Below are positions 1 through 12,155 of a stretch of DNA of 64,000 nt, in pieces. The position numbers and the translations under genes were made by a program. The stretch comes from Neckera pumila (Eukaryota > Streptophyta > Bryopsida > Hypnales > Neckeraceae). Position 1 is the first letter of the stretch. Each line of letters begins with the position of its first letter. The notes beneath the pieces were generated by a model. The model did not search any database. It was not told where the DNA came from and was given only the letters and a program-made list of their open reading frames with translations. The stretch spans positions 9,240,501-9,304,500 of the forward strand of contig OZ018417.1 of assembly GCA_963969595.1 (NCBI GenBank), read 5' to 3'.

Positions 1-361
1 CCTAGATGTTTAGAATGAGAGTTTGGATTGGAATGGGGTAGTTTACCTTATTTAGTGTGGTCCCATGTTTGCAAGAGTGACACTATAATTTGAGAAGCAA
101 CACCAAATAGAACAAAGAGTGTCGTCCTACACACCAATTAAAATTTACCCCATAACTATCCCCTCAGTATAATTTTTCGGCCCACAAATAGCAATTGTTG
201 CTCCTGGTGATCTTCAGGAAATAAATGTAGGCCCTTCAGTTTCCTACCTTCCGGTTTCCATTGCCAAGTCAATCATGAGTCCATGATAGCCACCACAGCA
301 CTGCAGTAAGTTATAGGTAGGTAAACACCACCCGGGATCATTTCTTTGAATTTCAGTCTTT

Positions 362-736
362 AAGGTACCCCCCCCCCCCCCCCCCCCCAATTCTCGACCA
401 CTGACCCATTCCCGACCTATAGGTGCACGTATTTCCGACCACGCTTAGAATGTCTTTTTTGTTTTGTTTTCAAGGTTGGAACTAATAAATACATGACACA
501 TGTCCCAAGTTGCAAAAGAAAAATAGGAAATAATGATTAGGTAAAAAGTTATTGAATGATCGGAATTGGAAGACTCTACACATTGGCCATGGGTCCGGCG
601 CACTTTTTGCCTCCCAAATTTCATAGTAATTTCAATTCAAGCAATAAAATTACCAATTTTTTTGCAACCCATGTCATTTCTATTGATGTACCTCTGAAAA
701 ATATTTGTTTTGCCTTCACTACTTTGGGGGGTACTT
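362..736 (-). repeat. TIR element family A, copy 1 (Tourist-like MITE)
   Basis: The element starts AAGGTACCCC with a run of 21 C and ends GGGGGGTACTT, giving short terminal inverted repeats. TTA lies next to both ends, which fits the 3-bp target duplication of PIF/Harbinger-type elements. The interior from about 400 to 720 matches the reverse complement of 8640-8960, so this is one of two copies in opposite orientation. No transposase reading frame is present; a 64-codon ORF inside it is just the repeat. Its exact class is an inference. Confidence 0.6.
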
Positions 737-798
737 TAGAAGTCTTGTAAAATAAACGGAACTGATGAAACTATTAATTACCTCCGTAAAGATGTCGA

Positions 799-1733
799 TT
801 AACCCCTAAACGCCCAAACACTGTTTTTTTGGCAACATAGCGATTTTGGATAGCTCACTACGAACGGAGTTTTTATTTTTTTTCCTTGAAATTTTCACAC
901 AACATTTTTCCCAAGGAGTAGCTTTAAGGCCCAACAATTTTCATAACTTTTGACTGCATGGTCAAAAAGTTATTGTATGATATGTGATTTTTAGTGCTCG
1001 GCGGGCAACTCAAAAAATTCTTAAAAAATCACTTTTAAGAAAAATAAAAATTTGAAATTGGTTCTCTAGATTTATCTATACATGGAAAGCTTTGAATCAT
1101 TCCATTTTTATTAATGAGAGGAAAATTATGAGGAGTTTTAGTTTGCGGGTAGTTATGGAATCTCTACTCTAAAATAAACTTTGAAGTCCTTTATTTAAGT
1201 CAATTTTCAATATTTTTGAAAAAAAATAAAAACATTGGGTGTAGATTGTTTATTACAACATTACAACCATTGGGATTGGCATTTTTTAATTCCATAATTA
1301 AATTATTAACAATTTAGTGTTTTGAATCATTCTCTACTTCTTTCTACTTACTTATTTTTTCCTATATGTTGTACAATTCCAAATGATTTGAAATTTTTCA
1401 AGCATATAGCCAACTTGACTTCAGAAATTAATACAAAGAGTAACCACCATTTGGGGCATTTTTTCATACAAATGTGACCTTGTGAAGTGCAGCTGCCCAG
1501 ATTTTTGCAGGGCCAAAAAAAGTTTTTTTCCTAATTCAAACACTAATATCTTGCAATCTGCACGATGGAAAATTCTGATATTTTTTCCACATATTCTCAA
1601 ACCAGTGCAATAGAAGATCTTACGGTTACATGTGTCCAAAAATGTTTTTTTTTCTAAATTTGATACTTTTTTTAGGAATGGCAGTTTTGGAGCGTTTTTG
1701 GTGAAAACATAGTCAAGTGCATTGAGGGGTTAA
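799..1733 (+). repeat. TIR element family B, copy 1 (TTAA-flanked)
   Basis: The left end reads TTAACCCCTAAACGCCC and the right end reads GCATTGAGGGGTTAA, so CCCCT...AGGGG termini lie inside TTAA on both sides. The interior has recognisable landmarks shared with the other copies, such as GAAGTGCAGCTGCCC near 1485 and GGAAAGCTTTGAATCATTCC near 1084. No long ORF is present, so this is a non-autonomous element of about 0.93 kb. Other copies lie at 9807-10713, 11785-13824, 38771-39924 and 54616-55904. Confidence 0.65.
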
Positions 1734-3290
1734 TATGGAGTGAAAACTCATTTATTCTTCCAAATCTGCATAAATTGATAATAAAGAAGAAGATAGCAAC
1801 ATCACCCTACGTAATGTAAAAGACTTTAGTTGCAATGATTCTTCAGTTGGCAATTCAATCCTGCCTTTCGAAATTGAAAAATCATTTACAAACTGTTCCC
1901 TCCAAAGTAATCCAGAATCGCTATTTCTCAAATAATGGCCAGCCACCAATGTAATAATCTCCAGGCAGACACCACTACGTACTGACCAGTCTCAAACATA
2001 ACACATTATCACACCATTGTTGTACACCTCATACGTTCACACACGAGTGTTGTACAGTACAGGACTGCAATCATATCTATTCCTCCACTCAAAATTTCAA
2101 AAACAATACAATTTTTTGGAAGGCGTATTGGGTAAACATATTCCCCCATTTTCAGTGGATGAAATCACTATTTCAATGGCTTACCACTATTGCTTATATT
2201 TTGCATGAATGTACATTCTTTTGGATGAATAATATAAGCTTCATCTGCATTGAATTTGCACGTTTCCTCCATTTCTGATGATGCCAACACCTGCAGCACT
2301 GCCCCAAATGAATGAAAATAAAAAGTCCTGCAAGCGAGTCCAAGCCCTCACCCACAGAGCCTTGCAAGCTCACAGAACCGTACTGTCTGTCTGTCTGTCC
2401 ATTCCGATCTATCTCTCAAGGATTACAGTACCGTAACGAGCTTGCAGCTCATGCAGCGCGCTAGTCGCGCTCGCTAGCTCCTCAGTCCTCACCCTGGCCA
2501 GAGTCATTGCCAGAGAAAGCTGCATTATAAGAAACCACCAAACCCGCCAGCTCCCTTTCCGAAGGCCGTGTCCAGTAGCTAGGTGAATGATTTGCACAGG
2601 GTCCCACAATGCTAGCTACGGGCTGCAGCTTAGTTTCTCTCACTCTCTCTCCGTGTCTCTCTCTTTGTCTCTCTCTCTCTCTTCTCTTTCTCTGTTTTTT
2701 GCACTCAGGCTCAAATCTGCGCTAGGTAGCCAAGCTAATATTATGCCCTTTATTGATCATTACTGCGTATCCTGAGCTTTACAATGCCATCGCCATGCCA
2801 TGCTCCACCATCGCCACCACAATCAGTCACGGGGTGGGGGGAAGCTAAGGGTGGGCCACAACAGCAGCAGCCTCAGGCTCTTAGCGCTACTCTTAGTCTT
2901 CTTCTCTCTTCTGACACAGCAAGCCTCCCAGGCCGGTGAGCTCCGCTGTCAACGCTAGCTGCAGCTCGTGCGCGTGCTAGCTGTATGTTGCAATCGCAAC
3001 GTTAAGTTAAGCGGGATGATCGCGCGAGCGATGCGGGGCTGGCTAGCTAGCTAGCTGCAGCTAGGTTCGCGCGCTTCGGTACGTTTCGTACGTCGCCAAT
3101 GCTGAAGTTATCAAGCTTCAGGTTGGGGGGTCGAGTTCGATCGTGGGGGAGCGCCCAAGTTAAGCTTGGTGCCCAAGGTGCCAGTTTGGGTTTGATTTTG
3201 GGGGGGAGGGGGGAGGGCTATCTGTGTGTGCGTTTAGGGTGACTGGACGTGCATTAGTGGTGTGTGCATTGCGAGCGTTGTTTGCTAGCT
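1734..3290 (+). promoter_or_regulatory. Upstream and leader region of the fasciclin-like gene
   Basis: No gene is seen before 3291. From about 2340 base composition becomes GC-richer. A CT-dinucleotide tract at about 2637-2697 and a GCTAGC-rich palindromic stretch around 3040-3062 are typical of plant leader DNA. A leader intron is possible, because GGTGAGCTCC near 2935 resembles a 5' splice site, but no acceptor could be assigned. The transcription start is not determined. Confidence 0.4.
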
Positions 3291-4559
3291 ATGGACTGGC
3301 GATGGCGGATCGTGGTGTTGCAGTTGGCGATGGCGATGGTGGCGATGGTGTCTGGGGCGCGCCCCGAGTTTATGGACTCCTCCAAGCGGATGATAGGCTT
3401 ACGCGAGGTTCGTCTGGGCACGGGCAGTATATTGCAGGCGCTTCTGGACTCGCAATACTCGGAGCTTGTGTTGTATCTCGACAAGGTGGACATGTTGGAG
3501 GAGCTGGAGCGTGAAGTTCTCCGTCGGGGAACCATTACCATCTTTGCACCGAAGAACAGTTACCTTGAGCAACAAGTCGACGCCGATCTGCGTCGTTTTC
3601 TGATGCAACCCGGACACGAAGACTCGCTTCGTAGGGTCCTCCGTTACCACATCATCTCCGGACGAATCGAAGGCGCGGATTTCAACAACAGGACGGTGGC
3701 GACGCTGTCCCCTGGCGACAGCCTGGGGTTACAAAGCTACGGACTCAAACGCTATGTGGAGACCGCGCGCGTCTTCTCGCCTAACAGCATTGTGCGAAAG
3801 GACGGCATCGTGCACGGGCTCGATGGGTTTATGGTACCACCAGGCGTCACAACCGCATTTGAACTCTGGAAACAAACGGGAAAATCCCATCTCAAGCCCC
3901 ACGGCGCCCCACGAAGACGATCAACCCCAGCAAAATCAAAGGCCCGGTATATGCTCGAAAAACCAGCCGTCTCCGCCGCGCTTCTCAAAGCCGTAACAGT
4001 CGCAGCGCCCGTCACGGCCCCCATCACGGCGCCAGTCGCAGCGCCCATTTTGGGGCCCTCTATGGCCCCCGCGCCAGGACCCGGTACAGCCGAGTTTCTG
4101 GATGACGAAGGTGACGAGACTCTGCAGTTTGTCACGGCGTTGTCGAACTACGGCGGGTACAACGACATGGCGGAGCTCTTGGTGAACGCAACTACTCTTG
4201 GTGTGGAGCTTGCGAGGCTGGCGCGAATGGGCTATAAAATTACCATTTTAGCGCCGAATGATCAAGCGATGTTGATGTTGACGACGGAGCAGCTGAATAT
4301 GCCCATGGAGCCGTTGTTGTATTACCATTTCTTGTCGGAGTATCAGACGGAGGAGAGCATGTACAATGCGGTGAAGAGGCTCGGGAAGCAGTCGTATAGC
4401 ACGTTGAGGCATCCGCACAAAGTGGTGGCGTCGGAGAGTGATGGGACGGTGAAGTTCGGGGACGGGGAGGAGGCGGCGCATATCTTTGACCATGATATAT
4501 ATGTGGATGGGCATATTTCGATTCAAGGGATTAGTCGAGTGTTAGCGCCGCCGCCATAA
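3291..4559 (+). CDS. Fasciclin-like arabinogalactan protein (FLA15-18 type, two FAS1 domains)
   Basis: A single exon of 422 codons encodes a secreted cell-wall or surface adhesion protein. Residues 1-22 are a signal peptide with hydrophobic VVLQLAMAMVAMV before a small-residue cleavage site. FAS1 domain 1 spans about 45-187 and includes TITIFAPKNS and the closing VHGLDGFMVPP. A linker rich in Ala-Pro pairs (about 238-264) is a likely arabinogalactan attachment zone. FAS1 domain 2 spans about 276-420 and has GGYNDMAELLVN, ITILAPND and YQTEESMYNAV, which are hallmarks of the plant FLA15-18 group. Possible N-glycosylation sites are NRT at about 133 and NAT at about 299. The protein ends RVLAPPP with no hydrophobic tail, so no GPI anchor is expected, as usual for this group. 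The ATG at 3291 was chosen over an in-frame GTG at 3264 because it gives a clean signal peptide. Confidence 0.93.
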   Translation: MDWRWRIVVLQLAMAMVAMVSGARPEFMDSSKRMIGLREVRLGTGSILQALLDSQYSELVLYLDKVDMLEELEREVLRRGTITIFAPKNSYLEQQVDADLRRFLMQPGHEDSLRRVLRYHIISGRIEGADFNNRTVATLSPGDSLGLQSYGLKRYVETARVFSPNSIVRKDGIVHGLDGFMVPPGVTTAFELWKQTGKSHLKPHGAPRRRSTPAKSKARYMLEKPAVSAALLKAVTVAAPVTAPITAPVAAPILGPSMAPAPGPGTAEFLDDEGDETLQFVTALSNYGGYNDMAELLVNATTLGVELARLARMGYKITILAPNDQAMLMLTTEQLNMPMEPLLYYHFLSEYQTEESMYNAVKRLGKQSYSTLRHPHKVVASESDGTVKFGDGEEAAHIFDHDIYVDGHISIQGISRVLAPPP

Positions 4560-6740
4560 CGAGGACGAGGTCGGTGGTGGTGGCGGAGGAGGAGGATTCT
4601 TAGGTCAGTTTCTGGTTGTGGGCAACCTGCCCGTCTGGACTTGGATTAATTGCAATTGGGATTTCGGCACTTGCTTGCTGAAGTTCCTGTTACTCTGGCT
4701 CTTGCTTTTTTTCTGGTTCTTTGGATTTCTATATGTTGACATTGGGAAGCCATATAGGGGAATTTCTTGGTGACTGGTTAGCCATCTGGTCTTTTCGAAG
4801 TACTTGCTCCATGTACAACGAATGGGAATGGAATGGAAGAAGTTTGGAGGAAAAATGCTCTCGACCTCCATGTCTGACCCTTCGTTTCTTTGACTCTATT
4901 TGGGATTTGGCATTTGCTCACTTTCGTTTTTTCTTCGGCTGAATACAAATTGACGTGTAGAAGTCATAGGGGAGGCTAGTCATTGTTATGGGCATTCGAT
5001 CTCGGTGAATTTGTTATGGGGTAGACTTAATACATACATTCATTATTGACCTGTATAGTAGAAGGAGTAGTGGTAGTCAGGATTGTGCGTGCACTCTCCC
5101 ATCTTGACAATTGGAGATGTCACCTCTAGGTAGTGCTTTCAGAGAACTGGTTTGAAACCCAATTGGAGACGAAGATCGAATGAACGCGGAAACTTTTTGA
5201 TGGGGAATTGAGTAGAGCTTCGAACTCTCACTTTCTTGAGCCATGAGAATACTTAGGGATGTCAGTAGTTTCTATCTGAGTTCTATATAATCTTGTGACT
5301 TCAATCCGTCTAATATCCATTGATTTCCTATTTGTGCAGATCAATTAATCCTAATTCAGATGATTTCTCGGCACCTTCTGCACATTTGAGAAGCACAAGA
5401 AGCAAGCACGTAGCTGTGTACAGTGGCTAGCTGCAGCGACCTGGCCGATCAAGCTGGAGCAGGAAGCATTAAACAACAAACCTAGGAGCGAGCGAGCGAG
5501 CCAGCTTCTGCGTTTGAATTCTGCTCTTTTGGAGGATGGACTCACTTTTGCAATAAGGGAAATGAAAGCATTCGAAGCTTCAACAGGCCCGCCCCCCCCC
5601 CCGGGAGGCCGAGCATAAGTAACCAGGTGGTTCAATCTCCCGCGATCAACGAAGAGCCAGCAATGATATCGATCAAATCGAGAGGGTTTGATAAGACAGG
5701 TTCGCTGTGGATATATCAATCAATAAATTTTACTCGACTCGACTCGACTGTGAGCATTTCTATTGAAATTCGGGTTGTAAACGTTTGGAGTATATTACGT
5801 GTACGTACGTGGGTGCACAGTCAGTTGTTTTCCTCGATTCATATTACGGTAATTAGCCGAAGAGTGATCACACCAAAGTGACGGTGGTTGCTACCTATTT
5901 AGTTGTGAAATAGCAAAGATTCAGGTTGGTCCCCATGTGTTTTGCCCGTCACGTTTTTTGTAAACAATAGCGGCACATTGCCCTTTCAATTTCTTCTGTC
6001 CATCCTTTTTGAGTTTCGATCGATCACATCTGTGGCAAATAACATTTTGTTTTCAATCCACCGAATCCTTGGCTACTGTGTACGTCCTGGGGTTCCTACA
6101 ATTCTCAATTTCTACTTCAGTTTCACTTTGAAATATTGGTGCGTGATGAGCTTATGAATCGAGAAGGCATCAATGGTCGTGATTGCCATCGAGGTCAACA
6201 CGGCCCAATTAGTCGAACTATCGGCGATCCCAACAAGCTAGCTCTTAATTCACATAAGCCTTATGGCCACTGTTCTTCTTGCTCTTTTTCTCCTCATGTG
6301 CCATTGCTCAACCATTGCTCCCCATTGCCCAGTAAGTTACAAATTCTGATCCAAAGCAGGCTCTGATGAAGTGAGACTTGACATTCAAGTTCGCTACGAT
6401 TTTAGCCAAATGGGTCCGCTGCAGAATTGGTTAATGATTGAATTTTCGACATGCCATTCAATGCGTTCTGCTTGGATCGGACTGGACGAAGCTACACCGA
6501 TCTGTTCAATAACTTGTATTGTTGACTAATGATTATTCAGAACACAGATACGAAATGCTGGTGAGATGGGGGAAGTTCAAAGCAGGAGAATGAGTAAAAA
6601 AAAACATCATTATATTCTGTGTGGTTGCAATCATGCACAGACAATTCCATGTCTCAATATTCACCTTGATCTCAATAACATCTGTCCGATCTCAGCCTGC
6701 CTGGTAGGTAGTGACCACTCAGTTTGATTCTCAACACTTT

Positions 6741-6924
6741 AAGAGTTGCATTCATTCATGCGTTTTATCCATGCCATTCCCCCACCATTTGGTGTCAGAA
6801 TTGGATCAAAGGTGACTGAGTGTATGCACTGCAAGAATTGCACTCATTCATGCATTTTATCCATGCCATTCCCCCACCATTTGGTGTCAGAATTTGATCG
6901 AAGGTGACTGAGTGTCCGGATAAG
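6741..6924. repeat. Tandem duplication of a 92-bp unit
   Basis: Two adjacent copies (6741-6832 and 6833-6924) share CATGCCATTCCCCCACCATT and GGTGTCAGAATT with about six differences. The spacing measured between equivalent bases is 92 bp. It lies in non-coding DNA and looks like a recent local duplication. Confidence 0.85.
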
Positions 6925-7019
6925 AAGAACTGCTGCTGCTGCTTGTACACAAGTAAGGTAGGAGTGCTCCAACGTAACTGCAATCAGGCATTTTGAACGA
7001 AAGGTGACACAGAGGTATA

Positions 7020-7215
7020 TTTTGCTTTCTTCAATGTACCCAAATGTACAAATCCTGTACATTCTAGGAGGTGGTTGCTTTTGGAGCCCTATGGCATAAT
7101 TTCAACTTCAAAATCTCATAACGAATTCCACAAAGCTTCCAAAACTATGAAACAACTTGGGTTACATGCCATTTTGTCTTGTCTTTCAAGGAAAAATTAA
7201 TTTCAAGATGTTTTT
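7020..7215 (+). repeat. Dispersed repeat family F, copy 1
   Basis: This stretch matches the reverse complement of about 37313-37560. Shared segments include TCCTTGAAAG, CCAAGTNGTTTCATA, CTTTGTGGAA and AGGAGGTGGTTGCTTTTGGA. The two copies have diverged with small indels. No coding potential or clear ends are visible. Confidence 0.5.
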
Positions 7216-8587
7216 TTACCTCCCCAAATTTCACTTTCAGCAGCTTAGATGATTGCTTCACACATGGACCTCCTATCTTAAAAGAAATTCCGAGGTCGCT
7301 GTAACTTATTACACATCAACTGCATTATTTTGTTCCAGCAATTGGAGAAATTCTAGTTGGTCGGTTGCAGAGGAAATTAGGGTATCTGACTCCTGCATAT
7401 ATCAGTTACCTTACTTCAATGTGAAGGAACTTCCCATCATGAATGAATTGGTTCAAGTTTCAGCCTTACAGGCTTCCAGCTGCAAAAGTCCAGTTGGGTG
7501 GAAGCTGTAAGGAAGGACCACTGGCTTGCAAGCATAATTTTGGAGAAGCCAGGGTCAGTTAGCAAAGTGACATGACGGCCCATGTTTTTTCAAGAGCTTT
7601 TGACTTTTTAGGGTACGTACGGTATTAGTACAATTCGTACTGTCTAAATGGGTTGCTTCATGTTGTGCAATTGGGCTCTACATTAACTCACTGACCATTC
7701 TTGCATTCCCAAGGCTTGGGTACTAACCAGAATCAGTATAATAATTTTTCCTTTTTGCTCCTATTGAATTGAGGCGACAGATGGTGCATGTCAAAATCGA
7801 CAAGAATACCAACAACCAAACTTTTATGCACATCCAAATGATGTGTGTGAATTTGGATTTCTTGGGTTTCTAAATGAATGGTATATGTCCGAGTAAGAGT
7901 ACTACTTCCTTTGCATGCGTGCAACAATCAGCGAGAACAAGAGAGAAAGTGTGTTAACAAAGACCGCAATTGAACAGGAACTGAGTACGTACATGAGGCA
8001 TATTCCGTTGGCAAACTTATTATTGGTAAAAAACAAAGGAGCCCAAGTGCATATACGTGACAAGGGATTCCAACAACAAGACTACCTTATGGATGCCATG
8101 CCATGCCAACGCTAGGGCCATGTAAGTTTGTCTATGCTTTGCCTTTTTGTTTTTCTTGTTCTTGTTCTTTCAAACAGTAGCTAGCTAGCTGGGGCCTGCC
8201 TGTTGTATAATGCCCCTGGCCTTCTTTCAGAGGCTTGCAATAATGCTCCCGAAAGCTCCCCAAAGCTATACCCATTGAGAGAGCGACAACCAAGGCGCAG
8301 CTGATGAATGGCCATACCGTAGCCTTCCGTCCAAAATCAGGGGTTCTTTCCAAGGACACATGAAGTTCCCCGGGGGACATGTGGAGGGCGAGGGCTATGG
8401 TTGGAGCGAAATAATGAATCAGGTGCGCAGGGGGAAGGATCCTGGGGTCACTCGTACGGCCAATTTTTGCTTGCAGCTGCAGTTATTTCAATTGGGCTGG
8501 CTCACTGACATCATATTCTCTGGCAATCCTTGGTCGCACTTTATAAATTTCTTTCAGGAGGGAGGGAGTGGTGACTTATTATTTTGC

Positions 8588-8988
8588 AAGGTAGAGCCAC
8601 CCATAACCGACCAAACAAGGAATTCCAACATGATTTGGAGTAGTGAAGGCAAAACAAATATTTTTTAGAGGTACATCGATAGAAATGACAAGGATTGCAA
8701 AAAAATTGGTAATTTTATCGCTCAAATTGAAATTACTAAGAATTTTGGGAGGCAAAAAGTACTCTGGATCCATGGCACATTGTCTAGACTCTTCTAATGT
8801 TGATCATTCAATAACTTTTTTCCTAATCATTATTTCCTACTTTCTTTCTCACAACTTGAGACATATATCATGTATTTATTAGTTCCAACCTTGAAAAGGG
8901 AAAAAAAAAACATTCTAGGCTTGGTCAAAAAGACGTGCACCTATAGGTTGGGAATGGGTTACTGGTCAGGAATGAGTGGCTCTACCTT
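8588..8988 (+). repeat. TIR element family A, copy 2 (MITE)
   Basis: The ends are a perfect 13-bp inverted pair, AAGGTAGAGCCAC at 8588 and GTGGCTCTACCTT at 8976. The interior matches family A copy 1 in reverse orientation, for example ATAACTTTTT and CTTGAGACATATATCATG. The terminal sequence after AAGGTA differs between the copies (GAGCCAC here, a C run there), so the termini have diverged while the core is kept. No transposase ORF is present. Confidence 0.7.
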
Positions 8989-9806
8989 AGTGCTGCTTTC
9001 AGTTGTTTTGAGTGAATTTTATTTGTGAGAATAAAGGCTTTTTTGGTGGAGATAATTCCAATACAATTAAAATTATGTATTATTTGGATAGTGCCGTATA
9101 GCAATTCCAAAACTGGCTAAATTTTGCTCGATTTCTACTTAATTTTTTCATGCCCTTCAATGTAAATTCAAAAAACATCTTCCAAAAATGAACATTTGGC
9201 TAAAAAACCCTAAACCTATTCTGAGATCATTGGTGCTGTATTTTACATGCAGTGGTTAGGGTCACCAAAAATATTCTAAAAATGGATACCAAAATTTCTA
9301 GAGGATTGTTTTTTCAATTTTTTTATTTATTTTATTTTTAGGCATTTGCTAAATTACATTTGCCAACTTTAATTAATTATTTGATAGAGAATGTTGAACT
9401 TGACTACTAAGTAAGGTGTGTGAAAAAGTTAAGAATGGTTAAGTTGGAAGTGGTAGATTTCTAAAATTTACAAATTATGCGTAGTAGTCACTGAAATGAG
9501 AGTAGTGTTTGTAAGAAAAACAATAATGGGCACACTTGTCTTTTCCTTGCAAGACTTGAATTTGTGTTTTTTGAAGTGGACAACAATTGCATTAGTTGCT
9601 TGACCTTCTTACTCCAAGCCCAAACAAAACTTAGAAATATGAGTTATGAACTACGCTAGGATTTTTTTCTAGCAAAATTTCACCAGATCCATCAAACCTA
9701 TGACCTTTGTAGCTTTGTCTTTCCAAAATTTGACCTCTGCTGTGAGGCCAATAGGGGAGACACTAGTCTAAGAAAAAAGCCCTGAACTACACTACTCCAT
9801 TCAACT
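8989..9806. other. Gene-free AT-rich spacer
   Basis: No coding region, RNA gene or clear repeat ends were recognised between the family A element and the next family B element. Confidence 0.4.
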
Positions 9807-10713
9807 TTAACCCTTCAAGGACTAAAGTCCTTTTAGGGGATACTTGGGATTTTGGGCAGGCTTGTGCGACGTGAAATTTTGACCTGATTTTTTGAAAATT
9901 CTTTTAGAGATAGGAAATCACATTATCTAGCATTCTTATTTTTTTTTCAATTGGTGCCTAGGAGCAAAAGTCACCCAAAGTCTAAAAAATAGTTTGCTGA
10001 GTAGAAAAAAAAAACTTTAGAAAATGGAGTTGTTGTTTTTTTCCCCTAAAAGATCTTGTTTTTGTCTACATTTGAAGCTTTAATTCATTCTATTTGGACT
10101 CAAAACGAGAAAGTTATGGACAATCTTGTTTTTCGAGCAATTTAAGCACCTTACAAAAAAAAACTTTTAGAATTCATTTTTGAATGCAATTTTCAAATTT
10201 TTTCAAATTTTTTGTGACAAGGCTAAATTTGTTTGCAAGAACAATCCCACTGTTGGAATCATAGTGTTTTAATTCCACTTAAGAGCTATTAATGATTTAG
10301 TGTTTGTTCAATTTTGGACCTACTTCATATTAACAATTTTTTTATATGTGAAAATCAAGTTTTGACATTCTGAATTTTTTTTTTCCGACTCTCAACTCAA
10401 ATATTAAACATAAAGAAATTTAACTTTATGGTGGGTAGTGCAAAAAAATCCCACAAATGGCCGTCAAAGTCATCTGAAATTGCAGGCCACAATTCAAAAA
10501 AAAACTTTTTTCAACTTCAATTGCTAATATCTTCCAATCCGTATGGTCAAACTTCATGAAATTTTTACCACATGATCTAAGACAAGGGAAGTACAAGATT
10601 CTACGGTTAGATTCAAAAACAAAGTTTATTTTAATTTAGGTAATGATTGTAGCAGAAATGGCAGCTTTCAGTCGTTTTAGAGCCAAAAATTGCCTTGGTC
10701 TTTTAGGGGTTAA
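9807..10713 (+). repeat. TIR element family B, copy 2
   Basis: The left end is TTAACCCTTCAAGGACTAAAG and the right end CCTTGGTCTTTTAGGGGTTAA, so the roughly 20-bp termini pair as inverted repeats flanked by TTAA. The length is about 0.9 kb, like copy 1, with a strongly AT-rich interior and no ORF of note. The right end shares GGCAGCTTTCAGTCGTTTT with the equivalent part of copy 1 (GGCAGTTTTGGAGCGTTTTT). Confidence 0.65.
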
Positions 10714-11784
10714 AAATTTCTACAAGGTGGAGTTTAACTTGGATTGTGATGAAACTATTGCTATTGGATTCATAATGTAGTCTATTTTCTAGAAATGATT
10801 TTTACTGAAAAATATCTCAAAATTTGAGAACAAGTAGTTCAAATAAGAGGGGCAACAACCAAAAAATGGTCACACGGATCATTAGGTAGTTAAAAAAATT
10901 TGTTAAAAAATACATGAAAAAGTAAAGTAGTAGTTATTAAACACATTAACAAGAATTTCAAGTAGGAATTAATAAAGACAATAATAGTTTAAGAGGGCGT
11001 TAACGGTAGTTTACATGTCCAACGCAAGTTTAAAATGACATTCTAGATTCATAGTCATAGACTCTAGAATGGATTTGATCCCAAGACCATTTCTCCTACA
11101 AATACATGTTGTTGTTTTCCACAGCTCCTCCACTGGTTTCACTATGCTATTTCTTTTTTTCTTGGCATTATCAATGGTTTCTATATTCCTTTCTTTTCTA
11201 GCATTCCAACAACTCCCATATTTCCTAAGTCTTGGCATTTAGACCATATTGGAAGTTGATATGAATTTGGATAAAGGTTGGTTGTTTTCTAATTTTCTCT
11301 TGTAAAGGAAGTATATATGTTGAATTATACTTAATTGCAAAAAGATACTAATGTTGTTTAATGCGTATTTTATAGATGATTTGAATAGTTTAAATTTTTC
11401 ACATGATGTTTAGATGGTTGGAACTTGGAATGTGTACAATCACTATAAGAAATGTGTTTATTTTTTGGACAAATTTTTCTAGACATCTACCTGTTTTCAT
11501 GTTAATAATAACAAATGAAACATTTCAATGTTATGTTTGTTGTTATTATTAACATAAAAACAAGTGGACATCTAGAAAAATCCGTCAAGAAAAACTCAAG
11601 TTTTTTATAGAGAGTGCTTTTGGCCTCTATTATTAAGACTATCGGTGGCTTTGATTTCCAACCATATTTTGTAGTAATTTTCATAAGATTAAGATATTTT
11701 TTAATCATTAGATTGAAAGATTTGGATGAATATTCATTATTATAGAACGTGAATTCTATAAATGAACTTGAATGAACTTCAAAC
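10714..11784. other. Gene-free AT-rich spacer
   Basis: Nothing supportable was seen. A 75-codon minus-strand frame near 11011-11238 has no recognisable motif. A short imperfect inverted repeat (ATGTTAATAATAACAAA and its complement) lies near 11500-11560. Confidence 0.4.
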
Positions 11785-12155
11785 TTAATCCCTAAAGATT
11801 TTTTACTATGTTTTCACCAAAAATGCTCTAAACTACCATTTCTAGTACAAGTACCAAATTTTAAAAAAATAAAATTTTGGACACATGTGACTATAGGATC
11901 TTGTAGTATACTGGTTTGAAAAGATATGGAAAAAATTTCAAAACTTCAAACTATGTAGATTGTAAGATATTAGCATTTAAATTCCACTATGTAGATTGTA
12001 AGATATTAGTGTTTGAAATAATAAAAATCCATTTTATGGCCCTCCGAAATACCGGGCAGTTGCACTTCACACAATCACATTTGTGTATGAAAAAATGTCC
12101 AAAATGGTTGTTACACTTTGGATTCATTCTTCAAGTCAAGTTGGCTACATGCTTA

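Larger units (their letters stand above)
4560..8587. other. Gene-free stretch after the fasciclin-like gene
   Basis: No supported coding region was found on either strand. The first few hundred bases are presumably the 3' untranslated region of the fasciclin-like gene. The rest is moderately AT-rich with small simple repeats (GAGC near 5490, GACTC near 5738), a tandem duplication at 6741-6924 and a dispersed repeat at 7020-7215. The open frames here lack domain-like composition. Confidence 0.5.

Noticed and set aside
3254..4135. Several overlapping frames inside the fasciclin-like gene, both strands
   Set aside because: Shadows of a GC-rich coding exon; only the frame with both FAS1 domains is supported.
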